NCBI RefSeq assembly: GCF_020283565.1
Contig: NC_060065.1
Span: forward strand, 50,456,409 to 50,520,408
Direction of reading: 5' to 3'
DNA from: Trifolium pratense
Lineage: Eukaryota; Streptophyta; Magnoliopsida; Fabales; Fabaceae
Length of the DNA stretch: 64,000 bases
Of the stretch, positions 1-12,443 are shown piece by piece (the first letter of the stretch is position 1; each line of letters opens with the position of its first letter). Below the pieces are notes generated by a model, which was given only the letters and a program-made list of their open reading frames with translations, was not told the origin of the DNA and made no database searches. Both the position numbers and the translations under genes were made by a program.

Positions 1-89
1 AAAATTAACTACCAAGTTAACCACCATTAAGCAAATGATAGTATTACTAATACCATCAAGTATCAACAACTACCATTCATATATATTAC

Positions 90-3000
90 CTGTTGGCGGC
101 AAAATGTTCTTCACAAAAATGAAGATAGCCTTCTCAGGACTCAATTTGATTCTCTTACGCACCACATACACAAACTGGCCTACAGTTAGATCAGCAGGAA
201 CCAGATACCTACAATCATCAAAAGCGATGCACAATGAATAAAGAGGATAATATACCACAAATACTAATTTATTGCATAAAAATTTACTAATGTCATACTA
301 GATATGCTCATCTCATCTCTACTAGAGGTTCTTGTTCAACAGTCACTTTTGCTACTTATTTTCTCCTTCAACTTTGGGAGGGTGTGTGTGATGAGGACAA
401 GGGAGAGTTGCCCAACCTCCAATATTTTTAGAATTCAGTAATGAAGATTGAAGGATGTGCAACTAACCCAAAAAATTGTTGGAGGACAAGAAATCATAGG
501 ATGTGCAACTAACCCAAAAAATTGTTGGAGGACAAGAAATCATAGGCATGAGTAATGTAAGTTGAAACATAACAAAGGGTGCAGATATATGTAACTTTAA
601 TCGATATTTTTGACACAGGATTTCAAGTTTCTTTGTCAAAAAAATGATTTCAAGTTTCAACATTTACTTTCAATTGTCAATTTGTTATCACTGAAGCCTA
701 AACCAAGATCCCTCTTTTGTTGTTGATCAAATATATTAGAGGGATTTCATATGAATGAATCCATAAAAGTGATAGAACTCAAATAACTCAGCAATGTAAA
801 AATGGAATAGAAATGAAGAATCTGTAATTGTATAATCTGGAAGCAATTACAAATATAGTGTAATGAAAATGCAGAAAGGAAAACGAAACAATCAACTGTG
901 TAGAATTGATAACAAATCAACTCTCCCAAAGCACTAAGGCCCCAATTCACGTAAATTGTGAATGCATTACACAAAACAGAAAATAAGCGTGAGGAGTCTC
1001 TCTCCTCTAACCAACTATATATAATATTCTTCTAGAAGCTGTCACCATCACATTGCATAACAAACTTCTTACACCTCATTCCTTTTCTCAGCCTCTGCCC
1101 TCTTGCCACGTTGCCTTGCATAAACTCTCCATATTTTGGGCTTCACACCAAACTCTAAGCCCACTTGATTATTTGGATCACAGATTCCATCAATACCACC
1201 TCCTTTAGAATGGACCTTGTCCTCAAGGTCAAAATCTGGAAATTGTCCTGCCATCACATCATTATCCTCCCAAGTGATATCATCAATAGACTTTTCTTTC
1301 CATTGGATCAAGCTTTGAGATACAGATGAGCCATCTCTGGTAATGCTCCTATGCCCTAGCACTCTGAGAGGATGAATTTCATTATCAGCAGCCATATCTA
1401 ATTCTTTAGGCAAATCACCCTGGGCATGATAGTCACCAACAGCACGTTTCAACAAGGACACATGAAACACAGGGTGTATTCTAGAGTGGTCAGGGAGTTG
1501 CAGTTTGTAAGCCACCTCTCCAATTTTCTCAATGATCATAAAAGGACCATAAAATCTAGGAGCCAATTTCTGATTGATTCTTCTTATGACTGAGTGTTGT
1601 CTATGAGGCCTTAATTTTAGAAAAACCCAATCTCCTACCTCAAACTTTAAGTCTCTTCTTTTCTGATTTGCATAGGCTTGCATCTGCTGCTGGGCTTTCA
1701 GTAAATGCAGCTTTAATTGCTTCAAGGCTTCATCTCTTTCTTGTAATTCCAGAGCTACTGCATCTACTTTTGTTTCATTGCTTAAAAATCTCAAGAGTTT
1801 GGGTGGTTGTCTGCCATAAACTACTTCAAATGGGGACTTGCCAATGGAGACATGATATGTTGTATTAAACCAATATTCTGCCCAAGGAACCCAGGTGGAC
1901 CAATTCTTAGGCTGTTCAGCAGCAAAACATCTTAAGTAACTCTCAAGGCATCTGTTAGTTACTTCAGATTGGCCATCTGTTTCTGGGTGATATGAAGAGC
2001 TCATCTTCAGTGTGGTTCCCTGCATCTTAAAAAGCTCTTTCCAAAAAATGCTGATAAATAAGGGGTCTCTGTCACTTACAATGGAGTTTGGAATTCCATG
2101 AAGCCTCACTACCTCCTTTACAAACAGCCCGGCCACTGACTTAGCAGTGTAAGGATGTTTCATCAATATAAAATGACTATACTTAGATAGTCTATCCACC
2201 ACTACAAGAACTGCTTCATATCCTTTGGATTTTGGGAGTCCAGTAATAAAATCCATAGAGATATCTTCCCACACACCATTGGGAATTGGCAGAGGTTGTA
2301 AGAGACCACCAGGACTAGTCCCTTCATATTTTTGCCTTTGACACACATCACAAGCTCTCACATAATCTCTTATTGTTTTTTGCATACCAACCCAATAAAG
2401 GTTCTCAGCCATCCTCCTGTAAGTTCTTACAAAACCAGAGTGTCCTCCCATTGGAGTCTCATGAAACTCTTTCAGTAACTTGGGTATAATGTCTGAGTTT
2501 GCACCAATTACCAACCTGTCATGATACAGTAAAACACCATGTTGAATGCTAAACCCAGGTTTAGCAGTAGGATCTGTTTCCACTTCAGACATGAGTTTCT
2601 GAATAGTCACATCAGCCTTCACATCTGCAAGGATTTTATCTTTCTCAGTCCAAATAGGACTAGATACTAATGCAGTTAGCTCCCCTTCATCATAGCAGCG
2701 TGACAAAGCATCAGCAGCTTTGTTTTCTACTCCTGGTTTATACACCACTTCAAACTGATATCCCAAGAGTTTTGCTAACCAGCATTGTTGATCCGGTGAA
2801 GAAATTCTCTGCTGCAGAAAATGTTTCAGACTTCTATGGTCAGTGTATACCACAAAAGCTTTACCCAATAAGTAGTGTCTCCAATGTTGAATAGCAAGGA
2901 CTAATGCCATCAACTCCTTCTCATACACAGATTTAGCCAAATTTCCATCAGATAATGCCTTGCTGAAGTAAGCAATGGGCTGCTTCCCCTGCATCAACAC

Positions 3001-6000
3001 AGCACCAATTCCTCTACCTGCAGCATCGCATTCTATCTCAAAAGGCTCAGCAAAATTGGGTAGCTTCAACACAGGTGGGGTGGTCATAATAACTTTAAGC
3101 TTCTCAAAAGCCTCCTTAGCCAACATACTCCACTTAAAGTTGTCTTTCTTTGTTAAGTCAGTTAAAGGTCTGGCTATCTTGCCATAGTCTTTGACAAACT
3201 TTCTATAATAACCCGTAAGGCCTAAGAATCCACGAACTCCCTTCACATTTCTTGGTTCAGGCCAGTCAATGATACACTGGATCTTGCCAGGATCCACAGA
3301 CACTCCTGCACCAGATATGATGTGCCCCAGATAATCAATGTGCTCACAGCCAAATTTACACTTTGATTTATTAGCCACAAAGGAATTAGTAGCCAACACA
3401 GTCAAGACTATTTTTAGATGCTGCACATGTTCAGTTTCAGTCTTGCTATACACTAAAATATCATCAAAAAAGACTAGCACAAACTGTCTCAAGAAAGGCC
3501 TGAAAATATCATTCATAGTAGATTGAAAAGTTGCCGGTGCATTCATGAGACCAAATGGCATTACCAAAAACTCATAGTGACCATTATGAGTCCTGAAAGC
3601 AGTTTTGTCAATGTCACTATCCAATACCCTAATTTGATGATACCCTGATTTCAAATCTATTTTAGAAAAAATAGTTGAACCATGTAATTCATCCAACAGC
3701 TCATCTACAATAGGGATAGGGTATTTATCCGGAATCGTTACCTTATTTAGGGCTCTGTAGTCGATACACATCCGCCACGTATGATCCTTCTTCTTAACTA
3801 GAATGACAGGACTAGAGAAAGCACTTGTGCTTGGTCTTATCACACCAGATTTCAACATTTCACTAACTTGTTTCTCAATTTCCGCCTTCTGATGATGCGG
3901 ATACTTGTAGGGTCTGACATTCACTGGGCCATGATTAGGCATCAAAGTAATTTTATGGACTTGAGTTCTGACTGGTGGTAAGGCAATGGTGTCTTTGAAC
4001 ACCTCAGGAAAGCCTTCAAGCACTTCTACAATATTCTGCTGAGTTACTCCTTCAGATACTTGGCTATGCTGCATTTCAGCCCACCAACCCTCACAACTAC
4101 CTCTTCCTTCCTTCCCTCCTAAGAATGAATTCAAACATTCATTCTGTAACTGTTTTCCACCACGTAGGGTAACTACTTCTCCCTTGTGATTGAACTGCAT
4201 TGTTAAGTCCTTCCAGTCCATCACAACCTTCCCCAAGGTACTCAACCAAGAAACTCCCAGCACTATATCCAGTCCTCCTAAACCCAGCACCAAGGCATCA
4301 ACTACAAAGGTTTTAGACCCTAATTTAAGTCTAATATCTTTGCAAATACCCTCAGATAACACCCTATGTCCATCTCCCAGCTTGATCCTCTTCACAACAG
4401 TGGGGGTGACTTCCAAACCCAAAGCAGTAGTAAGCTCTGGAGATATGAAACTATGGCTGGCACCACTGTCTACTAACACTTCCACATTTACATCCTTCAA
4501 CTTCCCTTCCAATTTCATGGTATTATACTCGCCCATCTTCCCCAAAACTCCAATCAACTTACACTCCGCCTCTACCACCTCCTCTTCATCATCAGAGCTC
4601 TCTGCCTCTAGAGCTATAATCTCACCATCCTTACCGACAGTTTCTCCATCAGCTAATATCACCACCCTTAATGCACGTTCAGGACATTTATGCAAAGTAG
4701 GGTGCCATTTTCCACCGCACTTAAAACACAGACCCTTCACCCTCCTTTCCTCCATCTCCTCATTGCGAACCCCTTTCCACCGATCATTCGCCGGAATACG
4801 GCGGTCGTTCTCTCCTTTTCTTCCTGTCGAGCTCAAAGACGAATTCGAATTAGAGTTAGAATTGTTCGAACCCGTTTTTCTTGCCGGGTTATTCCAACCC
4901 GGTCCAACAGTCTTTGTGTTTTCTTTCTGGGTTGAGCTAGATCCGTTTCGGTAATTAAGGCCCAGCCCACTTCCTTCAGATCGACCCACATACTTCTTAC
5001 CCACACCTCTTTCTACATCATCATCGTCTCCACGCAATTCATCTTCTACGTCTTTCGCCATTCTCATCATCTGCATCCGATTGCTAGGATTCAGAGTTCT
5101 AACACGGCGGCGAATGGAAGATTTTAAGCCACTCATGAAGTAGCCCAGATATTGTGCCTCTGGTAACCTCCCTACCTGAGACGAGAGTAATTCAAAAGCC
5201 TCCACATACTCTTCAACGCTGCTTTGTTGACGTAGAGTAGATAACTCTTCAAATGGGTTCTCCAAACGACGGCCACCGTAACGAGCAATCAAGGCTTTCT
5301 TCAACTTCTCCCAGGAAAGATCGTCCTCTGTTTCTAACAGAAGATTAAACCAATGAATAGTGGGACCTTCCATACTCAGACGCGAGGGCTTGACTCGCAT
5401 CTCATCGGGTGTTTGCTGCACATCGAAGTAGATCTCGGCTCGTGTGATCCACGCAACCGGATCGTCGCCGTCGAAAACTGGTAGTTTCACCTTCTTACCA
5501 GCTAGACGTGACTCACTCATGGAGGAATTGTCCACAGTTTCATCATGCACCGGAATCGCTGTCGAATGGACAATCGGAGGAGGATTGCTCGACGATCCCT
5601 GCAGATCCATCTTCTTACTCAATTCCTTCAATTGCTCAACAACAGATGCAAGGGTGAGCTGCATCGCACCAAACTGACTCTCTAAGGTATCAATTCTATC
5701 TCCCATGGTTGGTTTGTTGGACTTTTTGGGCATTTAGAAAAAAAAAGAAATTCAGCGCTGACTTTGTGATCCGGTAGGTCGGACCAATTGATAGAACTCA
5801 AATAACTCAGCAATGTAAAAATGGAATAGAAATGAAGAATCTGTAATTGTATAATCTGGAAGCAATTACAAATATAGTGTAATGAAAATGCAGAAAGGAA
5901 AACGAAACAATCAACTGTGTAGAATTGATAACAAATCAACTCTCCCAAAGCACTAAGGCCCCAATTCACGTAAATTGTGAATGCATTACACAAAACAGAA

Positions 6001-7659
6001 AATAAGCGTGAGGAGTCTCTCTCCTCTAACCAACTATATATAATATTCTTCTAGAAGCTGTCACCATCACATTGCATAACAAACTTCTTACACCTCATTC
6101 CTTTTCTCAGCCTCTGCCCTCTTGCCACGTTGCCTTGCATAAACTCTCCATATTTTGGGCTTCACACCAAACTCTAAGCCCACTTGATTATTTGGATCAC
6201 AGATTCCATCAAAAAGCATCTAATATAATTTGGTTAGCAGTGACCTTTTATTCACCAACTAATTTTGAGATTGAGTTTTTCATATTCATTAGAACAATAA
6301 AGCAGATATAAGAATACAAGGTTTTTGCCTCTGTTTTCTGTGCTAGAAATTAATCAAGATTCTTGTCTAACACTCTAACTTAAAGTGATCATAATTCAAC
6401 CAAGTGAAATAAGATGTCAAGGTTTGCAAGGTTATGAGCAATTAAGTTTGATACAACCAACATATATGGAAAATCAATTAGAACTCATACCGAAACAGGT
6501 AACAGGTAATAATACTTATAAACAAAATATAGAGTTCATATTCATAAACAATGCAAAAACTCATACTTTTTCTTATCAATATCTGGAACATCACTCTTCT
6601 CAGCCCTTTCAACAATTACCTGCAATCAAAAGATCAACAAAATTAATTTAAAAGATCATGACATATGTACACAAAACAGTGAAGATTGATAAATAAATAA
6701 ATAACTTACTGGAATTCTATCGGGATACTTCTCCCTTATGCGAGCTGCTTCAGCCTGCCTCCTCTCTAACACATAAAGTTTGTAGTACAAATCAGAGAAG
6801 ATAAGTTGGTAACACAAAAATAATAGACACACACAAACAATTCACATCATCCCGTAGAGGAAAAACAATGTTATAATTCAGGCATCAACAATCAACTTCC
6901 ATTACAAAGAAGAATCAAATTAGATCACAAACTAGCATAACTTAAAAAACAATACAAAATAGTACATTCACTCAAACACTACACCTTAGTTCATTGCTTA
7001 CAACTCAGCTAAACAGAGACACACAAAAATCAGTACAAAAAATTCCACACCTAATTGTGTAAAACATTATCTTCTTTTGCGAGTAAACTATCATCTTGAT
7101 CCTCCAATTTGTGATACTGCTGTCACAATAGTCCTTGAATGTACCAGAATTACAAAAACATCGAATGTGTCTGTTTCTTTTTTTAGCTTAGTCCTCAAAT
7201 GTCTCTTCTCGAGTCAATTTGGTCCATAAAGTTACCAACAATTTAACAAAATATGTATTTACAATTTCTATACATTCAAGAACTATAGCAGCAGCGCATC
7301 ACATATATCCAAACTAACATGACGGTTAACTCCATTCGAACGAAATTAGGATTCAATTTACAAATATTTTACAGCCAAATTTCCAACTTTACACAATAAA
7401 ATTCAGATGATGATCATGATGGATAAAAGTAAAACCCTAATTTCACATTCCAAACTATAAAACAAATTAAAAATTCAACAAATAAAATATCTTATATTTA
7501 TCTAACCACGTGAAATTCAAACCGATCAATCAAAACATAAAATCGATAAATCGTATCATCCAGTTAACACCACAAAATCAAAAGGAAAATTGGGAAAAAT
7601 CAAAAGGAAAAAAAGAACGAACCAAGGGGGTGTTCCATCTTGAACGAACTCTTAGCCAT
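90..7659 (-). CDS. ATG8: ATG8 autophagy ubiquitin-like protein (partial; last exon off the left edge)
   Basis: ATG8 is the ubiquitin-like protein that is joined to phosphatidylethanolamine on autophagosome membranes and recruits cargo receptors. I joined coding exons 7623-7659, 6710-6765, 6567-6619 and 90-208; all introns are GT..AG and the phases agree. This gives 88 residues. They start [12 protein letters not shown] and contain [29 protein letters not shown] and [12 protein letters not shown], which is plain plant ATG8. Tyr50-Leu51 fall where plant ATG8 docks AIM motifs. The family is about 117-122 residues long, so roughly 30 are missing, including the C-terminal glycine cleaved by ATG4. 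They should lie beyond base 1, after the donor at 88-89. A non-coding first exon ends at 7762, with a 92-bp 5' UTR intron at 7670-7761. Intron 4 (209-6566) holds a full-length gypsy element in the same orientation. Family certain; paralogue number not determined. Confidence 0.93.
770..1192 (-). repeat. 3' LTR of the gypsy element
   Basis: This 423-bp copy matches 5789-6211 along its full length. It contains the last 124 bases of the polyprotein ORF, whose stop is at 1069. A TATATATA box lies on the minus strand near 1016-1023. Confidence 0.97.
1069..5733 (-). CDS. Gag-Pol polyprotein of Ty3/gypsy chromovirus (1554 aa, intact)
   Basis: One uninterrupted ORF encodes every function for retrotransposition. 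Domains in order: gag capsid about 85-230; a zinc knuckle with C336, C339, H344 and C350, where the last spacing is five rather than the usual four; aspartic protease with DSGA at 422-425; reverse transcriptase about 600-790 with FFDD at 755-758; RNase H with D903, E940, D965 and D1008; integrase zinc finger H1091, H1098, C1128, C1131; integrase core D1161, D1221, E1257 with D-35-E spacing; a GPF-type module near 1395; and a degenerate chromodomain-like stretch about 1452-1495. No stop or frameshift is present, so the element may be active or only recently silenced. The ATG lies 55 bases after the 5' LTR. The last 41 or so residues are encoded inside the 3' LTR. Confidence 0.97.
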   Translation of the reverse strand: MPKKSNKPTMGDRIDTLESQFGAMQLTLASVVEQLKELSKKMDLQGSSSNPPPIVHSTAIPVHDETVDNSSMSESRLAGKKVKLPVFDGDDPVAWITRAEIYFDVQQTPDEMRVKPSRLSMEGPTIHWFNLLLETEDDLSWEKLKKALIARYGGRRLENPFEELSTLRQQSSVEEYVEAFELLSSQVGRLPEAQYLGYFMSGLKSSIRRRVRTLNPSNRMQMMRMAKDVEDELRGDDDDVERGVGKKYVGRSEGSGLGLNYRNGSSSTQKENTKTVGPGWNNPARKTGSNNSNSNSNSSLSSTGRKGENDRRIPANDRWKGVRNEEMEERRVKGLCFKCGGKWHPTLHKCPERALRVVILADGETVGKDGEIIALEAESSDDEEEVVEAECKLIGVLGKMGEYNTMKLEGKLKDVNVEVLVDSGASHSFISPELTTALGLEVTPTVVKRIKLGDGHRVLSEGICKDIRLKLGSKTFVVDALVLGLGGLDIVLGVSWLSTLGKVVMDWKDLTMQFNHKGEVVTLRGGKQLQNECLNSFLGGKEGRGSCEGWWAEMQHSQVSEGVTQQNIVEVLEGFPEVFKDTIALPPVRTQVHKITLMPNHGPVNVRPYKYPHHQKAEIEKQVSEMLKSGVIRPSTSAFSSPVILVKKKDHTWRMCIDYRALNKVTIPDKYPIPIVDELLDELHGSTIFSKIDLKSGYHQIRVLDSDIDKTAFRTHNGHYEFLVMPFGLMNAPATFQSTMNDIFRPFLRQFVLVFFDDILVYSKTETEHVQHLKIVLTVLATNSFVANKSKCKFGCEHIDYLGHIISGAGVSVDPGKIQCIIDWPEPRNVKGVRGFLGLTGYYRKFVKDYGKIARPLTDLTKKDNFKWSMLAKEAFEKLKVIMTTPPVLKLPNFAEPFEIECDAAGRGIGAVLMQGKQPIAYFSKALSDGNLAKSVYEKELMALVLAIQHWRHYLLGKAFVVYTDHRSLKHFLQQRISSPDQQCWLAKLLGYQFEVVYKPGVENKAADALSRCYDEGELTALVSSPIWTEKDKILADVKADVTIQKLMSEVETDPTAKPGFSIQHGVLLYHDRLVIGANSDIIPKLLKEFHETPMGGHSGFVRTYRRMAENLYWVGMQKTIRDYVRACDVCQRQKYEGTSPGGLLQPLPIPNGVWEDISMDFITGLPKSKGYEAVLVVVDRLSKYSHFILMKHPYTAKSVAGLFVKEVVRLHGIPNSIVSDRDPLFISIFWKELFKMQGTTLKMSSSYHPETDGQSEVTNRCLESYLRCFAAEQPKNWSTWVPWAEYWFNTTYHVSIGKSPFEVVYGRQPPKLLRFLSNETKVDAVALELQERDEALKQLKLHLLKAQQQMQAYANQKRRDLKFEVGDWVFLKLRPHRQHSVIRRINQKLAPRFYGPFMIIEKIGEVAYKLQLPDHSRIHPVFHVSLLKRAVGDYHAQGDLPKELDMAADNEIHPLRVLGHRSITRDGSSVSQSLIQWKEKSIDDITWEDNDVMAGQFPDFDLEDKVHSKGGGIDGICDPNNQVGLEFGVKPKIWRVYARQRGKRAEAEKRNEV
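1193..1206 (-). other. Polypurine tract of the gypsy element
   Basis: On the minus strand AAAGGAGGTGGTAT directly precedes the 3' LTR start TGATGG. It would prime plus-strand DNA synthesis. It lies inside the polyprotein ORF, where it encodes the KGGG residues. Confidence 0.85.
5769..5788 (-). other. Primer binding site, complementary to tRNA-Tyr
   Basis: The plus-strand bases GATCCGGTAGGTCGGACCA abut the 5' LTR with one spacer base. They read as the 3' end of a plant tRNA-Tyr: T-arm remainder, AGGTCGG acceptor strand, A, CCA. The assignment is from memory of plant tRNA-Tyr and is not the initiator-Met site usual in chromoviruses. Confidence 0.75.
5789..6211 (-). repeat. 5' LTR of the gypsy element
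   Basis: This 423-bp LTR has a minus-strand TATATATA box at 6035-6042 that probably drives the genomic RNA. It is identical by eye to 770-1192. The AAAAG duplication follows at 6212-6216. Confidence 0.97.
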
Positions 7660-7900
7660 AATGATAATTCTGCAAAAGAATTAGGGTTAGCGAATAAAGA
7701 TCGATGAATCAAAGAACGGAAAAGGAAATATATATAAAGAAGAATGAAAAGGATTGTTTACCGAAAGAGTTGAGAAGAGAGAATCCCTAGAAGAAGAAGC
7801 AAAGGGGAAAGAAAAATCTTTTGTCTCTGATTGATTGTTGAAACAAGATTTTGGGATTTTGGTTATTAGGATACGTACAAGCCTCAATTTCAAGGACACC
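7660..7900 (-). promoter_or_regulatory. ATG8 5' UTR, leader intron and proximal promoter
   Basis: Reading the minus strand, a leader exon ends at 7762 in TTTCG before a GTAAAC donor. The acceptor TTTTGCAG ends at 7670, ten bases before the ATG. A leader intron just upstream of the start is common in plant ATG8 genes. The upstream end of the leader exon is not defined; an AT-rich TATA-like stretch lies near 7910-7925. Confidence 0.6.
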
Positions 7901-7919
7901 TCATATGCCAAAATATATT

Positions 7920-10900
7920 TAATTAAATTATCCCTAACAATATTATACTTTTTTTTTTCTTTCTCAAAAATAATATTGGACCTATTTCTTTTCGGCCCAA
8001 TTTGCTCCCTCTAAAAGAAAAAAGAAAAAAAAATACTACTAAATAGGTTGTTTCTACTTTCTCCTACATTTGTATTTATCGTATATTCATTCTCTAAATA
8101 AGAGTGTTTACAAAAGATATTCTCATGTTAAAGTTAATGAATTAACCATGAGATCATACTTGAGAGAAGACTTTGTATTTATAGTGTGGCTCCAAAGTGA
8201 TAAGTTCTGATTGTTGTTATGTATGGATGCATAATTGAATATGGAATACACAAATTTTCATATCTTATTTGAACGTTCCCTTTATATTGGAAAAGGATTA
8301 TCTGCAGTCACTATTTGACTGCAGATGAATCTTAGACATCCATTTTTAAAATTGGACCCATCAAAATTTAATCTAAAGGCATGCAAGACATGACTGCATC
8401 ACTGCATGTACTTTTTGACTGCATAGAATCCTAGTCCCTTATGAATGGTTAGGTGTTCTAGTGCTTGTGTTATGCATATACTTCAAATAGATAGAAAGGT
8501 GAAAAGTGTGTTGGTGCTTCTAGATGCTCTGATACTAAGATGAGATGTCATCCAATGTGAAGCTTCGTGTACATGATGACAGACTTTTAGTAGGGCTGAA
8601 TAATCATTCCAACTGTTTATGCAGCCAATAAAATAATTAGACTAGGCCTTTTTGGTCCTTACAAGTAACATAAACCCATCTAGACCTTAACCTAAGATGC
8701 AAAAGTCTTTGTGCATATACATTTATGAATCATTTTATTAACTTCTTCATGTACAATTCAACTATAGATGATCTTGAAATTGTCTAACTTAACCCTTTGA
8801 AATTAGACATAGAAAGACCTTTATGCTAATGATTTTTCAAAATGTTGATTTTAATAGACACTATTTATCGAACAACACAATAGTATTCTTGGTCATCACT
8901 AAAATGAAAAACAATTCACGCAAAAGAGATAACTAGCATAAACAAGTTTGTACATGTATTTGGCGATTTTGGCAGAGGATAAAAGGAAACGTTATTAGGA
9001 GGGAGGGAAGTGGCAAGATGTTTTGCAAGGTATGTTATTCCTTCCAAACCTTTCACTATGTTTGATGGTTCAAGTGATGGTTGCAACATCAAAGGATGAT
9101 GAAAGTGTTTCGGCTGAAAGGTCGCGAGTGCTCAAAGTGGATGTAATTAATAATTGTGCTAACTTGACAATGAAAACATATTAGGATGGGGTTGAAAAGT
9201 GAATCTTCACAAATGACTTGCCTAACACTCAAATTTTTTGACGTCGCCGTAGTTTTAAGTATTCAACATAGAGATATCTTGTGATGCTTAAAAATAAGTA
9301 TTAGTATGCTTATTTTAGTATTAAGGTGTACCTTTGATTATAGGTAAATTTGTATTATACCTTTAGGAATTCTTATTCTTTTTCATTTTTGAGTTTCTTT
9401 AGTGACCAATTTGCAAGAACGTGAACATGTAATAATAATATCAAGGGATTTCATTTTTATAGTAGTTTTAATTTCTCTATACGTAAGTAACGTGTTTTTA
9501 CGTTTTAGTATAAATTTATTTATTAGGCATTTTATTGATACAGTAATTAAATTCATACTTATATATTGTCAAAAAAAAAAAAAAACTCATACTTATATAT
9601 ATATTTTCTTTTGGACAAAATACTTATATATATTTAATAATAAAACATTAATAAATGATTATATAAAATAGAAATGAAAGAAAATCGAATAAAATTGGGG
9701 TACATTTGTATTTATTATTTTTTAAGTTGAAGAATAATTATTTAAAAAATTATACTACATAAATTTAAATATTTAACTAAAAAAAATCTGAAGAAAAATA
9801 TTTATCTAAAATTGAATAAAAAATTGATACACACCTAAAACCCATTTTGGTCATTTAGACACCTAAAAGTAATTTTTTGGCACAAAGTATCCAAACAACA
9901 TTTTTCATACAAATCACTTCTAACATAAAGGTATCCAAACATAAATCACTTTACACTTAACTCATTTTTAACCAAAATCAATTTTGTCAAACTCAATTCT
10001 AATTACCGCCGAATCAAACAGACACAAGACAATTTTATTTTTACCTTTATGCTTTAGAAATCCAATTTTAACTACCTGTAACTTTTACCTTCAATGTTGT
10101 AAAAAATAGAAAAACTTCGTTTTTAGCGGACCTACTCTAATCTTCGGTGCAAAGTACAATTCGTCCATCTTTCATGTCTAAACCCTGTGTACTGTATCCA
10201 TCTTTCATGTCTAAAAAAAATCCATTGAATTTCCAACCTCTTGTACCTACATTTATTATGAAGACATCAAGACATAAGTATGTTGTTTAACTCGTGATTC
10301 TGCCATATATCTCCATGTGAGTGAGGATCAACTTGTGAGCTAAGAGTTGCATATGTTCGGGGTTCGAACTTCGACTCCTGCATATAAAATATAATGTTCC
10401 TACTAACTAAACTAAGCTCACGAAGATTTGTGAGCTAAGTTAGTGTGAAAAATATTGATACAATCGCGCAATTAGCTATGATTTTTAAGATTAAACTTGA
10501 GCGCACTTGAATATTGATGCAGTCATGGAATTGACTATGATTTCAACATTAAAATTTTGAACTTCGAATTAAATATGATAAAAATCTATCCTAAAGTACT
10601 AAAGATTGGACGGTCGAGAGGTGCTGACTATACCGAATTTCCCTATTAAAGAAAGGTGTTATGTTGTGTCATTGTGAGCCTGTCGGAACGTGCCATTTGT
10701 GTGGCCATGAACAAATAGACAATAGTTGATGAAACGATGAAAGAAGCTGCCGGTACGCGTGAATGCTACATAATACTCAGAAGTGTTTAATAAGTGTTTA
10801 ATAATTTCATTTGTATTGTATGGTCAAAAAATAATAATTTCATTGTATTGTCATCCTCCAAAATCCTGCACCTCACACTATTCATTCTCAACACTTCCTT

Positions 10901-11613
10901 TGTTTGTTTTAATTTCTACCTATATAATTATTTGATGTCCATATCAAAAATAGAAAACATTTAGGCCCTTTTTTAAAGGTTTTGTTTAAATTTCCCCAAA
11001 AAAGTTAAACAAAAATAAGAATTATGCTAATATATACTCTCTCTATCATTTGCTATAACACTTTCTCTTACTTACCTCATGCTTCATCTCGTTCCTTCTC
11101 AACACTTCCTTTGTTGTTTTTTTGTTTTTCTGTAATTATTGATATCCTTATCAAAACTTTTTATATGCCACTTTTTTAAGATTTATTGACAATATTAATA
11201 TTTCTCTTCTTCTAGAACACCTTTTTAATATACTTTACCATGATATCTTATCAAATTTATGTAGATGCACATAATTTATGATTCATTTGAATTTTAACTA
11301 ATTGGAACAATATATTAAAAAAGTTTTATTGAAAAACATTAGGTGGATTGAATTCTTCTAAGAATTTATCTGAATGACTTATATGGACACGTGACCATAT
11401 ATATTCACATTATTTTTTATTATTTATGAAATAATTAAAAGAATAAAATAAAAAAAATTCAAATTTTGTCAATGTGACTGAGAATTATATTTGATCACGT
11501 GAATATATAAGAATAATTCACGTGGATGAAGACATTTATAAATTATCTATTAATGGAATTTTCACACAGTAAATAAATCGAAGCCACATTCTTTGTGAAA
11601 TTATGAAGGTAAA
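7920..11613. other. Intergenic, no gene seen
   Basis: AT-rich sequence with no convincing ORF. It contains repeat-like debris: a short inverted motif around TGACTGCA at 8295-8430, a SINE-like piece near 10350-10432, and a short direct repeat of ATCCATCTTTCATGTCTAAA near 10160-10220. Confidence 0.5.
10350..10432 (-). mobile_element. tRNA-derived SINE-like fragment
   Basis: On the minus strand an A-box-like GAGCTTAGTTTAGTTAGTAG is followed about 35 bases later by a B-box-like GTTCGAACCCC. There is no cloverleaf or anticodon arm, so this is a SINE head or decayed tRNA copy, not a tRNA gene. Related copies lie at 24388, 45765, 49079 and 61120. Confidence 0.5.
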
Positions 11614-12010
11614 GTCTATGGTGCACAAGTGACTCAAGTTGTGCACCATGCACAAGTCATCAAAAACGTTATAACAAATACGAATTTTACAAAATCTACC
11701 GTTTGATTGAAAGTTTATACTTATATCGTATAGATCATCCATAAATTTTTTTAAAAAAATTGAAAATCATTTTATATGTTATTGAGACCCGTCAAAATTA
11801 ATGGTTTATGGATTTTTATTAAATACTGTTAATCTTAATGGATCTCAATAACATATCAAATGATTTTCAAAAAAATTTAAAAAAATTATGAATGATCTAA
11901 ACGATATAAACTTTCTATCCAACGATGAATTTTGTAAAATTCGTATTCGTTATAAAAATATCGAAGACTTGTGCACCATGCACCACTTAATCAAGTGGTG
12001 CATGTTAGAC
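11614..12010. mobile_element. Long-hairpin MITE, about 397 bp
   Basis: The two halves are imperfect inverted copies. The left end is GTCTATGGTGCAC and the right end is the complement of GTCTAACATGCACC. Matching interior blocks include ACGAATTTTACAAAAT and AACATATAAAATGATTTTCA-like arms. Target duplication is unclear; AAA flanks both ends. Confidence 0.6.
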
Positions 12011-12376
12011 AAAGCCAATTATGAATCCATCTTTTAACAATTGAATCAACCTCCAATAAAAAAAGTAAAAAATGAATAATGTGTAATGTATAGTTAGCAC
12101 TTACCAAATTTAGTGGCTAGAAATTTCATCTTTAAAGCGAATAAATAGAGTATCCGGAGTTTAAACTCCAGATTCATGCATATATATAATATATACGATA
12201 TGACTGTGTAAGCTCTTGAAGACTAATTCTGAAATAGTTAATGTCACGTTTTTCTAATAAAGAACATTATTGGTTTTCGTTGCTATGTGAAGTAGGTCCC
12301 ATAACCCCAAAAAGCCTTGAGGTTCCTTGGCTAATTGTATATCACACATATGAACATAAGTTCTCTTTAATTTCTC

Positions 12377-12384
12377 TATATATA
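12377..12384 (+). promoter_or_regulatory. TATA box of the DVL-like gene
   Basis: TATATATA lies 60 bases upstream of the start codon at 12444, a reasonable distance for a short leader. Confidence 0.5.
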
Positions 12385-12443
12385 TCTCAAGAAAGTAGGA
12401 GTGGTACATAAAAGTACTTAGAAGCTAGCAACTAACTAAAGAA

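Larger units (their letters stand above)
770..6211 (-). mobile_element. Complete Ty3/gypsy chromovirus LTR retrotransposon
   Basis: The element is 5442 bp with LTRs at 770-1192 and 5789-6211, both 423 bp. I found no difference between them by eye, so insertion was recent. The LTRs begin TG and end CA, and a 5-bp target duplication AAAAG flanks the element (765-769 and 6212-6216). On the minus strand the order is 5' LTR, primer site, one gag-pol ORF, purine tract, 3' LTR. Small size, short LTRs and a chromodomain-like C-terminus suggest the Reina-like end of the chromovirus clade; that clade name is inference. It sits in intron 4 of ATG8 in the sense direction. Confidence 0.97.

Noticed and set aside
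747..974. ORF repeated at 5682-5993
   Set aside because: Both are chance frames in the two identical gypsy LTRs.
4190..4954. 254-codon plus-strand ORF
   Set aside because: It is antisense to the gag part of the gypsy polyprotein and follows its codon phase; the protein is low-complexity and resembles nothing.
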